Source of the DNA: Panorpa germanica
Taxonomy: Eukaryota; Arthropoda; Insecta; Mecoptera; Panorpidae
Direction of reading: 5' to 3'
Length of the DNA stretch: 64,000 nt
Assembly (NCBI GenBank): GCA_963678705.1
Contig: OY783205.1
Span: 25,721,034 to 25,785,033 of the forward strand
Part shown: positions 1 through 12,059 of the stretch, one piece after another
Position numbering within the stretch: position 1 is the first letter of the stretch
How the letters are laid out: every line of letters begins with the position of its first letter
Notes under the pieces: generated by a model
What the model was told of the DNA's origin: nothing
Database searches by the model: none
The model's input: the letters and a program-made list of their open reading frames with translations, nothing else
Position numbers and translations under genes: made by a program

Positions 1-637
1 TTGATTGAAATTGATGTTAATAAATGTGTATTGGCGTGTCTATTTTATTAAATATCTAAATGTTGACGGAGATATAGCAATTATAAATTTAAATTGTAGT
101 TTTAGCGCTAGAAATGGTCGGCCATATTTGTATGACGTGAAATGCATTTTAACGTCAGTTATTTGTTGAGTAGGTCAGTGCTGTCGTAATGTTTTGTAGC
201 TGTTGATAGTCGAAATAATCAAGTGAAGTCAAAGAATAATAAGTTTTTATTTTATTTAACTCTGTTACGGCAGACATAACATTGAAATTTTATTGTTCCT
301 TGAAATAGCTGTAAATAATATTTGATATTTTGATATATAAATACATATAGCAGAGATTTATGAGCTGCAGGTTGGTAACCTGTAAACTTGCCAGAGTTCT
401 ATCTTGAATATGCTATCTCTTTTACGTTCTGTTGTATAAAAGAGATAACAACTAGCAGCTATGATGTCAGATGCATTTGGAATGTGTACAACGTTGAATC
501 CCTTTAATAATTAAAGAGACAAAATGACTTTTTTTAATTGTTAATATCTCTTAACATATAAGGAGTTATTAAAAAACCCACTTTATCAATATGTAGTACA
601 CTTTTATAGAAATTGAGACATAGGACACAAGCCCATT
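1..637 (+). mobile_element. MITE family M, copy 1 (left end outside window)
   Basis: This non-coding element recurs five times in the window. The copy ends with GGACACAAGCCCATT at about 623-637, the inverted version of the other end seen in the copy at 2529. Sequence from the window start (TGATGTTAATAAATGTG and onward) matches the reverse strand of 2529-3153 along its whole length. No transposase is encoded, so it must be mobilised in trans. The left terminus lies before base 1. Confidence 0.75.
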
Positions 638-1130
638 ACAAGCGGACATCTGGTTTACATTTAACTTGCAACTATAAGGTAGCCATGAATGTAATATTAA
701 TAAATATTTTTAAAGGAAGTTATTAAAACTAGAGAATTTCTAAATACGTAGTTTATGATGTTTTGGTCAATGCAGGACCAAATCTGTTTTATTTTGAAGT
801 GATTGCCCCTTGACTATTATATTTACCAAGCAACAATTGTATAAACAAATAATAAATGTTTTTAAAAGACGTCAGCAACTTATGACCTGATGCGCAAAAA
901 ATATTCAAGTGATAAAAATAATTCAAAAGCTGTTTAAACCCATGCTGTAATTAAAATGGTACTTCTTTTGTTTCATTGTACTTTAAAATATGTTAATAAG
1001 CTTTGCAGGGCCGTATTTACTTGATAGGTTAAACGAGCAGGTGCCAAAGGCATCAAAAAATTCGTCAAAATACATCTACATACGTTTTTATTCAACTTTT
1101 TATCATTAAATATTGTAAAATGTAGCTAAT
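638..1130. other. AT-rich spacer without recognised features
   Basis: No open frame with splice sites, no RNA gene and no repeat boundary was recognised here. It lies between the MITE copy and a Helitron-like element. Confidence 0.5.
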
Positions 1131-1135
1131 ATCTT

Positions 1136-1465
1136 AATATATATAAATTACGTGTCACGTTGTTCCTCCGCGATGGACTCCTAAACTACTTAACCGATTT
1201 TAATGAAATTTGTACACCGTGTGCAGTTTGACCCAACTTGAAAGATAGGATAGCTTACATCTCAATTTATTTATCTTATTGCTAATTATTTGTCTATTAA
1301 TTATCTGTATATGACATATGACATCGGGCGACGATAATGGCGACATCTGTTGACTAGATTAAGTAAATATTCTGTTGAGTAAATCGAAATCTGTTGACTA
1401 GATTGAGTAAATATTCAATAGATGGCGCTACGTTAGGCACAGCAACGCGTGGCCGGGACAGCTAG
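1136..1465 (+). mobile_element. Non-autonomous Helitron-like element
   Basis: The stretch begins in a short TA run and continues with ACGTGTCACGTTGTTCCTCC and an 'ACTTAACCGATTTTAATGAA' segment, a composition frequent in insect Helitron-type repeats. It ends GGCCGGGACAGCTAG followed by T, which fits the CTRR-T 3' end of Helitrons with a GC-rich subterminal segment. There is no Rep/helicase ORF. The exact 5' end is uncertain. Confidence 0.55.
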
Positions 1466-1545
1466 TAGTTTATAAAAATATCACGTTATTAGTTACTTTT
1501 CTATCAATATAGTAAAAGTGACTACAGGCTTGGCAAGTTACAAAT

Positions 1546-2024
1546 ACATAGATTAAGGCGAAACACTGGAGCACATTAAGTTTGAGTGTAAGGAAAAAGT
1601 AGCGAGCGAAAGGAATATTGGCCAGCTATTAAAGGGAGGCAGTGAAGGAAAGAGGTGGATGGCGGAAATAGTAAAAAGGAAAGGAAAAACAGGACAATAA
1701 ATAAGCTGGTGGCTGGGTTGCACAAGGAACAGGAAGAGAGAGGAAGTACTAAAAGAGGCAGTGAAGGGAAGCAGGAGAAAGAAAGAAGTAGCGAGAAAAC
1801 AGTTAAACTTCAGTCCAGAAAAATAGACCAGTCCAGAAGGAAGACTAGGGAAAATGAAGGAAGAGGGTCAAGAGAAGAAGAAGCAGAAAGTACTTTTTGG
1901 AAATAAAAAGGTCTAGAATAGTTTTAAGTTTAATTTCAAGTTGAAGTTCTATGAAATGTATTAAGAATGTAGATTGTAAAGCTGAAAGGCGAACAATTAA
2001 TATAATAATAACATAGATTAAGGC
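1546..2024 (+). mobile_element. 5'-truncated LINE insertion with 14-bp target-site duplication
   Basis: The body (1560-2010) carries the last codons of a LINE ORF2: a frame reading ...EHIKFECKEKVASERNIGQL and so on, matching the longer copy at 43745-44470. A basic, purine-rich 3' region and a TAATAATAA tail follow. Both sides carry the identical 14-mer ACATAGATTAAGGC (1546-1559 and 2011-2024), a textbook target-site duplication from target-primed reverse transcription. The insertion therefore looks fairly young. The 83-codon ORF at 1655-1906 is only a frame of this tail, not a gene. Confidence 0.9.
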
Positions 2025-2528
2025 CCTCGAAATAAAAACAGATAAGGGGCGTCGCTGTTTCTACAGACGGCTCTGTTGCTGAGACAATAATTTATTAGGT
2101 TTTAACATATTTTCGTCGTTTTTAATAAAAATGTATTATATATTATTTATTACAGATAGTTTAGCAAATAGTACATATTCTATTTTAACATGAATTATAT
2201 ATAAAAAAAAAAGATATTATTTGCAAAGGTTTTATTACTCAATCTTTATCTTACTCTTAAAAAAAATAGTTTATTTGTATGTTAATTTGAGCAGCTAAAT
2301 CTTTTAAACTTGAAATTTATAACTGATGAAAAATGCCTTAGAATTCTACGTCAAATTACTAGTAACCAGTTTAATTCGGTTATGGGGGGTTTAAACCTTT
2401 GAAACATATTTTACCACACTATATAGGAATAATAAATATAATAAATATACACAGGGGCGGCCTTAGCCATTGCGAGGCCCTAAGCGGCAGATCTTTGCGA
2501 GGAACTTGTTCTTTGTATAATTTATGTA

Positions 2529-3153
2529 AATAGGCTTGTGTCCTATGTCTTAATTTCTATAAAAGTGTACTATATATTGATAAAGTGGGTTACTAGAACC
2601 TTAAATGTTCAATTATTTTTTAATAACTCCTTATATGTTAAGAGATATTAACAATTAAAAAAGTCATTTTATCTCTTTAATTATTAAAGGGATTCAACGT
2701 TGTACAAATTCCAAGTGCATGTGACATCACAATCCTTGTGTAAGGTTACCAACCTTACAGATCATAAATCTCTGCTATATGTATTTATATATCAAAATAT
2801 CAAATATTATTTACAGCTATTTCAAGGAACAAACAAATTTCAATATTATGTCTGTCTAAGCAGGGTTAAATAAAATAAAAACTTATTATTCCTTGATTTG
2901 TCTTGATTATTTGACTACCAACAGCTACAAAACATTACCACAGCACTGACCTACTCAACAAATAACTGACGTTAAAATACATTTCACGTAATACAAATAT
3001 AGCGCTAAAACTACAATTCAAACTTTTAATTGCTATATCTCCGTCAATATTTAGATATTTAATAAAATAGACACGCCAATACATATTTATTAACATCAAT
3101 TTGAATCAACAATTTAAAAATCGACTACTAAAAAATGTGGACACAAGCCCATT
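2529..3153 (-). mobile_element. MITE family M, copy 2 (complete)
   Basis: This 625-bp element lies in opposite orientation to copy 1. Its ends are AATAGGCTTGTGTCC and GGACACAAGCCCATT, a 15-bp terminal inverted repeat with one mismatch. GTA stands immediately outside both ends (2526-2528, 3154-3156), a possible 3-bp target-site duplication as in PIF/Harbinger elements. It is non-coding. Confidence 0.75.
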
Positions 3154-3156
3154 GTA

Positions 3157-4375
3157 AGTAAGTATTTTTGATGATAATTGACGACAAATAAAATTTTATA
3201 TTGGAAGTTTTATAAAAGTTAACATGGATGATAAACTAAGGTACATGAATACCTTAAAAGATATACGCAGTGATTCTAGTGGGATTTCTAAAGAGCGAGG
3301 CGCGAGATTCAAATTAATGAATTTTTCTACTTAGGTTGTTGCGCGAGAATGCGAGGCCCCAACAAGAGCGAGGCCACCCCCTAAACTCGCCTCTGAATAT
3401 ACAACAAGTACATAGTACGTAGCAGTATATAGTAAATACAGTATATAAGAAATAATTCAATTTTCTATCTGTAGAACAAAAATGACTAAAAAAACTTTGT
3501 TTATACACATTGGTACATAACTATAAGATAGTTTTTATTAGCTCGCTAATAACCAGAAGGCAAGGCATATTAGATAAGATAGAAAGAAGATGGATAAGTA
3601 AGATTTCCAACAAGTTAATGTATAAAACAGATAGCATTTTACAACAAATTCAATTTTAATCCTTGTTTCGACCAGTGCTTCACTTTGTACAGGTATTTTT
3701 ATTACATCTCATCATTATGTAAATAGCGGAAAGGAAATTTCCAAAACGACATACAGGTATTCCGATAACAATGGTTATAAATGTTTGTTTTGAAAGAAAT
3801 AAAAATAAAAGAATACCACGACAAAATATTCACTATATGTATATAGATAGAGTATACAAATACATGGATATCACACGATAATTAAAAAGAATTTTTTAAC
3901 ACGAAATTAATTATATACTCGTATACATATGTATATATCAGGTGCATTCGATTTCTTTTATGCTAGCTTCCCACAGGCTAGTCCTAAAGTTTTTTTTCTA
4001 CTTTTTGTATAGAAATTGTCATATAAATTAATTCAAATGTAACACCGCCTTGTACGGTAAATGTATCCAGTCCCCTCTGCTAATAAAATACCATAATATT
4101 TGATTTCGAAAGAACGAAATTAGTAACATATCTTCATGAGTTCGATTGCTAGGTACTGATTTGCTTCTAATATAATCTATAACTACATATTTTTGCTAAA
4201 TTAAAATGGTTTGAAAATATGTTATTAAAATAATATATTTGTGATTTTTTTTTGTATCGGCAACCTAAGTAGCACTGCGAACCACCAAAACCATTAACAA
4301 TCCCAGAATGTCTGTAGTTTTTACACAAAAATCAATCAAAATTATTTTTTATTTTATTATTAATAACAAAAGACC
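3157..4375. other. AT-rich intergenic stretch
   Basis: No gene is seen. The only open frame, on the minus strand at 3314-3508, has no coding character or splice signals. Confidence 0.5.
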
Positions 4376-4782
4376 TTCTTCTTCTTCAGTGGCTCGACAG
4401 CCCCGGGTGGGCCCTGGCCTTCTCAAGAATTTTCTTGCGTGCCTCTTTCCGGATGATTTAATTACTTGAGATTTCGTAACAAGGTTTTTTTTTACGAGGT
4501 GGAGTTGTTAGCACCACGCCCAACCCCCAACCTGGAGGATCAGTCCCCTGATATAATCCCCAGCACCCTGCCCGGCTATACCCCCAGACACTGGGTACCC
4601 ATTTTAGTCGCCTCTTACGACATGCATGAGCAACATTGGGACTATTCTTTCACACCCGGTCACCACTCGGGTGACCTAGACCCAGAAAATATATATCTGG
4701 TCCGGGGATCGAACCCGAAAACACAGCAGTCAGTGTCAAGCATCAATGCTCTCCCCACTGTACTGTCAAAAAACCAACCGAA
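4376..4782 (-). mobile_element. tRNA-derived SINE with (GAA)n tail
   Basis: Read on the minus strand, the head carries an A-box-like GTGGGGAGAGCATTG and, about 45 bases on, a perfect RNA polymerase III B box GGTTCGATCCC (complement of 4712-4722). The body contains GTCGTAAGAGGCGACTAA, frequent in insect SINE bodies. The element ends GCCACTGAAGAAGAAGAAGG, a simple GAA-repeat tail. The high GC content against the background and the open frames on the plus strand are by-products of this element. Confidence 0.8.
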
Positions 4783-5348
4783 CTAAAATTCATATTTTCG
4801 CTAGTAAAACAGCTTGCTTTTGCATTAGATTTAGATTTTGCAGATGCAGTAATATTATTATTAAAAATGTGAGTGTTATAATCCTTTTATCAGGAATGTA
4901 TATCGTTAAAATATATTTCGAAATTAAATTAATTACTTTCATGTAGATATAATTATTCTTGTGACATTGGTTTTTTTTATTTTACCTACAGAAGTATATA
5001 TATATATATTTACTTATTTATTTATATTTATAGATTAATTCTTTAGTGTAAATATGTACATACTATAATAAAACATTATTTTATAAATAACTGTTGAAAA
5101 TATATTTTTAGCTGAAAATCATGCAATATTCATAAATATTTTATTTGCATAATATCTCACGTTACTGATAGTGAAAATGCATTTGACATTTTTAACTTGT
5201 AAAAATTAACTCTTAATATATATTTAGCATATCAGTAGTGGGAAAAATATATTTATAAATAATGTATTATGTGGGTTTTTCATTCATGAATAATGAATTA
5301 CGATTTTACATACATTATTTATAAATAAGCTGAAAAATATTATTTTTA

Positions 5349-5551
5349 GAACATTGTTATCAACCTATGGGACTTCTTTTGTAACAACAGCTTCATTTGT
5401 AGGTTGCATGCAAGCTGCAAATGAAGCCAGACGTATTCTGCATCTCAGTTCTGTCCATGTAACGTCATACAAGCGTAATCAAAATCTTTACCAGTATTTT
5501 TCTTATAGTAATCTGACTGGAGTACACAAAACCGAAATGTATGTCAGATGA
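5349..5551 (+). CDS. Isolated coding-like exon, possibly a gustatory-receptor relic
   Basis: A 65-codon open frame follows directly after a good acceptor (TTATTTTTAG at 5348). It reads, in part, TTASFVGCMQAANEARRILH and ends at a stop. The spacing of Cys, Ala and Glu-Ala-x-x-Ile resembles the conserved C-terminal helix region of insect gustatory receptors, but the diagnostic C-terminal motif is missing. A perfect 10-bp inverted repeat (GCTTCATTTG/CAAATGAAGC) lies inside it. No neighbouring exons were found, so a pseudogene fragment or chance frame is possible. Confidence 0.25.
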
Positions 5552-6290
5552 TAGTCCAATCTTACGATTTCAGAGCAAAAACCGCTGCTATATGATTAAC
5601 TGTATGTTGTAATTTTCCTTCTATTGAATCATTTTATCAATATTTTAATTTATGTTGTTGTGTTCAGTGTTATGATTGCGATGTCGACAGATTAACCTTT
5701 TGACCCTATCCTGGAGGCGCCCCTGATAAAGAGACGAACTATAAATATATCTTCACCCACAATAAAACTGTTTTATTTCAATTATTTAATTCTATTTAGA
5801 CATTTAACGATAATGTTTTCATAAAAAAAAAATTACGTAATTGTATCTTTGCTAAATTTGTTAGAAGGTGCTGAAAATCGAAGAGGCGGCAAAATCTGAA
5901 CTCGTATTCGATTGGAATTGATTAATTAAAGCTTAAAAATAGTACATATTACATATTAAAAAGCTTGACAAATTCATTTTCGTTCACTTTAAAGATATTT
6001 GATAGATAATATCGATTAAAATTCGTCTCTGCTTGTTACTAACAGAGCAAATAGCATTATCGTTCTAGAGCAATGATTTTTAATCCTCGTCATATGTTAT
6101 TTGATCTTTTGCAGTAGGATCCCCCCTGCAGAGCTCCTCTGAGAAACAGATGGAGTGAGAGGGGGGCAAGGGATCTCATTATCTCTGTAGGAAACATCAA
6201 TCTGCGTTCAATAAGTTATCAACTATCGATAAAACGTTTCTACGAGAGACAAATAGCGCTATAGATATACATAATCGTTATGGAATATTT

Positions 6291-6590
6291 CTAAAGTTAT
6301 TTTTAATATTCAGCAAACATTGAATTTATACTGCAAAATTTATATAACAGACGAATGTCAAAATTTCAAATTTGGGACCGCAATGAAAGTTTAAAAAAAT
6401 CACATCTATAAAAAATGTAATTTCAATTTCAAGACTAAAAGTTATTTTTAATATTCAGCAAGCATTGAATTGATACTGCAAAATTTATATAACAGACGAA
6501 TGTCAAAATTTCAAATTTGGGACGCGATGAAAGTTTGAAAAAATCACATTGAATCGTACATATCTATAAAAAATGTAATTTCAAGACATT
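6291..6590. repeat. Imperfect tandem duplication, unit about 145 bp
   Basis: The segment starting GTTATTTTTAATATTCAGCA near 6296 is repeated from 6441 with a handful of substitutions and small insertions (for example GGGACCGCAATG versus GGGACGCGATG). Both units continue through ATGTCAAAATTTCAAATTTG to a TAAAAAATGTAATTTCAA segment. It is non-coding. Confidence 0.85.
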
Positions 6591-7652
6591 TAGTAGAATA
6601 TATGTTTCAACTTTAGCTACAACATAAATATGTTTTCATAAAATCTGATTATGTATTTTATGTTTTAAAAAATGTTGACCAATTAGAAAATATAAATTCA
6701 TTTTATTGTCCCCTGTTTTTCCCGCTCTGATTATTTTTAAAGTGGAATTTTTTTAATATAAAACAAACATACAAAATAAAAATAATTTTTTTTCATTTCT
6801 ACTTGTTGCCAAGTAGCTAGGTCAGTTATTAGCGTCTAACGCTGATGGCAACAGAACAGCATCTTTAGATGATTAAGTCATTCTTAAAAAATTCCATTCA
6901 CATGATTTTTTAGCAGTGCTAATATTTCTTTCCCTCTGCTTATTACTAAATAAACAAAAACTGTCTAATGCTTATGTACTAATATGTATGTACATAGAAT
7001 AAAATTATTAGAATCATTTGTGAGTCGATGCAGACAGAAATTTGTGTTACTTAATATATGAGACACCTTGCGGTAAATATTAAAAGTTAATGAACGATTG
7101 TGGCGCCATGCTTTCTAGTCATTCTTGCTCTATGGATAAGACAGTAAACTAACATAGACTTGATTCTTTAGTAAATAGCTAATATTGATGAAACATTTTA
7201 CTTGAACAAAACGAACTTTTAGTTCTCTTTTATGGTTATGTATGTTAATGACTAAAAAATAAGATTTGTTTTGCAAAAACCCGTAAAATAAGTCACAAAA
7301 CTAACTAAAGTCATATAAAAATTGGAATTTAACTAGAAAATATAGCAATATTCATTTTCAAAACTTACTTTCGCGGTTCCAACTCATTAAAAGTCAGTGG
7401 AAGAAAGCTTAAAATGTAGATACGTTATTCATCTAACTAATTGCAGCTTTAGATTTTGATTCGCGTTTATAGTTACTTACATAAAACGATTTAAACATAA
7501 AAAACATGGTTCTTTTGATAATATTTAACCTGCTGTATAGTATCGCCATCTATATTTCGCTAGAAAAATTGGCCAAGTATCGTTTCACCTTAAGGTACTC
7601 AAATATTTTAATGTCTGGCTAACAATTTAATGAAAATAAAAAAAACACTTAC

Positions 7653-7787
7653 CCCTGAATACCATGGAGCATAAGTGATCAACTGTTTCAGGGACGGGCC
7701 CTTCAAAATCAGGATCATCAGCATCAAAAAGAACATCATCTTCCCATTCTGTGGCACGAAAAGCAGAACACGCGAGCATGGTGACAA
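7653..7787 (-). CDS. Probable first coding exon of an unidentified minus-strand gene
   Basis: The exon is bounded by an acceptor GTTCCAG (7788-7794 side) and a strong donor GGTAAGTG (7652 side). After 8 bases of leader it opens with a strong Kozak start, GTCACCATG (ATG at 7779-7777), and stays open for 42 codons plus one base: MLACSAFRATEWEDDVLFDA then an acidic DDPDFEGPVPE segment and ETVDHLCSMVFR. The frame used here is acidic and protein-like; a second open frame on the same strand is hydrophobic and less plausible. I do not recognise the family. The following exons should lie toward or beyond the left end of the window; none could be joined in phase with confidence. Confidence 0.5.
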
Positions 7788-8412
7788 CTGGAACAAAAAA
7801 ATATCACATTAAAACTTTTATATACATATTTTACCAAAAAAAGAATTGTAAATAATTTTTGGGCATGTATTTTTCACTATATTTACAATAGTTTACATAA
7901 AGAGTCTTCCATGAATTATGTTAAACAAATTTCAGGATTGGTTATATAATATACTACCCCCTATACCCCCCCCGCCCCTCTGTCACGTCATGGCCCACAA
8001 TGTGAACTTTCTCTTAAATAGGTCGTTTTCTTTGTAAATGTATAGATAATTCAACGATTTTATTTAAAATTAAATAAAACACAAAAATAAAAGTAGTAAA
8101 AGAGTTTTTCTTTTAAAAAGACACGAGTCTAAGGCTAGGTCAAGTTGTTTTTAGTTTATCAAGGCCCCTAACAAAACACAAAGAAGAATTAGCTACCAAA
8201 ATTTTTCAAGTTGATGTTAATGATTGAAGCATATAAAGAATATTTCTCAAGGGTCAACAAATTAATATAAAAAACAACGTTTTTGTAAATAAATGTTATT
8301 TGAAATGAAAATTTTGTAAAAAAACTTACGTTTTCTATATTTTGTGACTGAAAATATGGCTCAAATTTATGTTAAATCACTTGCTATTAATTTGGAGCAA
8401 TAAAAGGTAAAA

Positions 8413-8502
8413 GTGTTTTGCCAGTTTAACAGTTACGACAGTGAAAGAGCGTGGTATACTGTTTCTTTCACTGATAGACTGACAAAACGCTGAACAGTCT
8501 GG
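8413..8502. repeat. Short nested inverted repeat
   Basis: An inner stem CAGTGAAAGA / CTTTCACTG and an outer imperfect pair GTTTTGCCAGT / ACTGACAAAAC surround a 16-base centre. It looks like a very small MITE relic or hairpin. No gene is nearby. Confidence 0.5.
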
Positions 8503-10119
8503 ACAGAATGAATGGAGTGTCTACCAATCAGAAATAGGAAGGTAATAATAGCAAACCAATATCGAACAATCTTTTAAAATAGTCCAGTAAATTTAATAAA
8601 CTAATTAATCATTTGAAGTATTAATTCTACGAAAATTATAGCAACGAAATAAAAATTAGAAGTTTCTATCTTGTGAACTTAAATGGAATTTAAACTTTGT
8701 TGGAATTTCGTTTTTAAAATATTGTGCACTGATATATATTTTTCATTTATAATAGCAAAGTTAAGAACCATTATGAAATATATTATACAACTAACGCCAT
8801 CTTTGAATATTGAGTTTTTCGCAATATTTCACAATACTTTTCGTAACATAAACGTCTTGGTACTGAAATTGCTTTCGTGTATTATATTATTGTAAGAAAC
8901 TATTAAATTCTAGATGAAATATGAGAAGTTATCTACAAAATAAATCTAATCATTGAATTTCTATATTTGTAAAGCTATAAAAACATATATTAATGTTTTG
9001 TTTAGGTTAAATAAATCAATATTTTTATATTATGATTAAATTAATAAATTGAATTTATGTAAAAAATAAGAAACATATCAATTGATTATTATTTTATATG
9101 TAAAAAGTTATTGTGTAATATAATTTAAAATATATTTATATATAACTATATGCGCCTGACAAAAGATAAACGCAATCATAATAACGCATATAGAACTAAA
9201 TAAAAAATAATATTATTGTAAGCAGTTATTTTATGTTAGCGATATCTTAAAACAGCAATAAGTTTGCATTATTATTTCAAAATTTAATCTAATATATATA
9301 TATATAAAAAAAAATGTTCAATTACGCCTGATTAAAAAAATACCGCAACCACTCCTACGACATTCATAAATACGAATATATATAATATGAATATTTTTAC
9401 ATAACATTTAGCTGTTCTCTAAATGAACTGGAATTGGGCAAATATTTGTCTTTAACAAAACCTATTCTTTTAACATTTTAACCCAGAAAGTCACACTTCC
9501 GTTAGGTGAACTGCATTTTTTAATTGTTCATTGTTCATTTTAAATTTAATGAAATTGAAATTTATTTCAACTAAATAAAATTAATTATACAAACATTTTA
9601 ATTTGAACTATAAAATATGTGTTACCAGCCGATAGTAAACTACGACAGAAGAAGCAAGTGGTTTCTTTTATGAGTAACAGGTGACAGCGAATATTGTATA
9701 TGTACTACATGTGTTTTAGAATCAGTTATATATTAAAATACAACATATCTTGATGAATTAATCAAAAACTGGTCCCAATTTTAAATAGTGACGTATTGTT
9801 TAATAAATAATATACGTTTGTGTGATAGTGATACCAGGAAATATATACATATACCACAGGTATATAGTACCAGGGATGACCAACCTTCAGCAGTCGCTAT
9901 CTAAATAAAATTCTCTAGGATTTCCATAGAACATAAAAATATCAATAATTTTATTCACAAAAAAATGCATGCAAAATAAAGGTTTGCAACATCTGGTGCA
10001 TCGTATTTAATGTACATATACAAACATTACATAGAATCATTACCACCAGCGTACTGACAGCTTTTAAAATCAAATGACCAAGGTTATCAGGAAGTACAGT
10101 TATTATTAAATAAAATATG

Positions 10120-10640
10120 CATTAAAACAGGATGTACTTCGTACAAACAGTGCTTCTACTACTAAAATACCTGATGTAGAATATGAAATTAAGACAGGTA
10201 TAGATCTGTCACAATTGATTATAAAAACGTCAAAAAGTTATTTAAGAAGCAAACCTGTATTAGTAGTTGCATGCAATTCAGGAGTTAGAATCAATATTAA
10301 TTATTGTAATTCTTAATAATATAATAAGAAAAAAACATCTTTATAAATAAAAAAACTGGGCGAATTCCAATTAAATAATATAGTTATTCAACTATGTCAA
10401 CTAAAACTCAAGAACAGACATATATATTTGCAAATTCTATTGTTTCAGAATGTAAATAGATTCTGAAACTGATATATCAGACTATTTAAAGATGAAACAG
10501 TTATACAATTCTCATTATATTGTAATATCAGCGTAAAGATATTACACAAGTTCAAGTTTTCAAGGTGTTGTAAAGTATACAGCAACACGACCTGGACACG
10601 TCATAGAAAATTTACATATCAGTGGCTCTAAATATATGAT
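10120..10640 (+). other. Decayed open-frame fragments of unknown origin
   Basis: About 60 codons without a start run to a stop near 10316 (including DVEYEIKTGIDLSQLIIKTS). A separate frame near 10540-10660 reads TSSSFQGVVKYTATRPGHVI and ends at a stop. They are interrupted by stops and lack splice sites. They may be remains of a degraded element; no family could be named. Confidence 0.2.
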
Positions 10641-11612
10641 AATAAAAAATTGCTTCTAACTAAAAACTTTAATTTAATAAGTTCTTCTATTATATAAATA
10701 CAAAACAGACAATATATTTATTGAATTCAAGTTTATACTGTACTAAAAACAACAAATACAATTTAAAAAACTAGTCTGTCATATTTTAATTATAAATCTT
10801 TTATACAAAACCTTGATTTTTTTACTAACAAATATTACTTTTGTATAACTTAAACATAACATTCTAATTTGTAAAATCTGTTCTTTTTAATTATCTATTA
10901 CATATGGTTTAAAAACATTTGAAACTAAAACTGACGAAATTATAGAAGACCTAGAACCTATATGACATCATGATATGATTTTAAATTGTTAGGCCCTTGA
11001 AATCATTGAGATTTAAAAGTATATTAACATAACGGAACTATTTCTATATATTTTACTATGTAAATAACTTTACATTGTACATGTTGGGTTAATTTATAAT
11101 TAATACTAGTAGTAATCAGATAATACCAAAGATAAAATTGAAATGATTTATTGGAATGACACAAAAACAATTATAACAAGAAATTGTTCCAATATTTATT
11201 TCCAAAATAAGATAAAAACGAGAGTGATACTAAAAAAAAAACATATGTTTATAAAAGTTATATATATTTTAAGTTATTTTTATTAAAATTATATATATAG
11301 AATAGAGAATTATAAATTTCTGATATCGAAATTTGAAAAAGAAACAAAACTTATATTGTTCAGTCCAATTTTAATATGATAGTTTTGAAACTCAAAGCAA
11401 TGCAACAACTTGAACACTGTTAAACTATAGATCACAAATAACCAAAACTTATAATAAAAGGAAAGGAATAAATACGAAACGTTAAGTATTATTATATTAT
11501 TTAATAAATTAATATATGATACGATATTTTGAATGGAAACCGTTTATATAAACCAAACATAACCTAACTTTTCAAATATTTTAAATTTATGTATGAAAAC
11601 AAAGAAACTTAC

Positions 11613-11805
11613 CTTAAAGGTATTTTACACTTGTATATAAATTACTTAAAAACAATTTTTAACTTTAATATTGTGTTTAAATTTACAATTAACTATAAAT
11701 ACATTAAATTAAAAATACACACTTTCCTATAGCACACACACACCGCACACAAACCAGTGCACCCAGGCACTAACCAGAAGTTCAGAAATTGTGTAGACTG
11801 AACTA
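11613..11805 (-). promoter_or_regulatory. Candidate 5' untranslated exon and initiator for the 7.7 kb exon
   Basis: On the minus strand a strong donor, CCTTTAAGGTAAGTTT, closes an exon at 11613. Upstream, near 11800, lies TTCAGTC, which fits the arthropod initiator TCAGT, followed by a locally GC-richer leader. The next acceptor downstream on this strand with a good start codon is the exon at 7653-7787, giving a 3.8 kb first intron. Linking the two is inference. Confidence 0.35.
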
Positions 11806-12059
11806 GAGTGTACAAGCATATCGCAATGCTAGGCCAGCAAGAATAAATGATATATTTTTAACTGTATTTTATTTACAAGAACATATTTTAATAGAATGGA
11901 ACATTATATTTTATTAGAATGAATAATATGATACATATCACTTATTGCCCTTATATAAAAATGAAATTTTTTGAAATGTATGTTGTTAACATTAGAATAG
12001 TTTTGGGGTTCGATTGCCACACCAGGAATATACTTAGGAATTAATTTAATTGATTATAT

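Noticed and set aside
4466-4946. Plus-strand open frames of 106 and 66 codons
   Set aside because: They are the antisense of a tRNA-derived SINE with a clear B box and GAA tail.
11990-12040. Possible tRNA (GGGGTTCGATTGCC)
   Set aside because: Only a B-box-like word is present; no acceptor stem or A box at the right distance.
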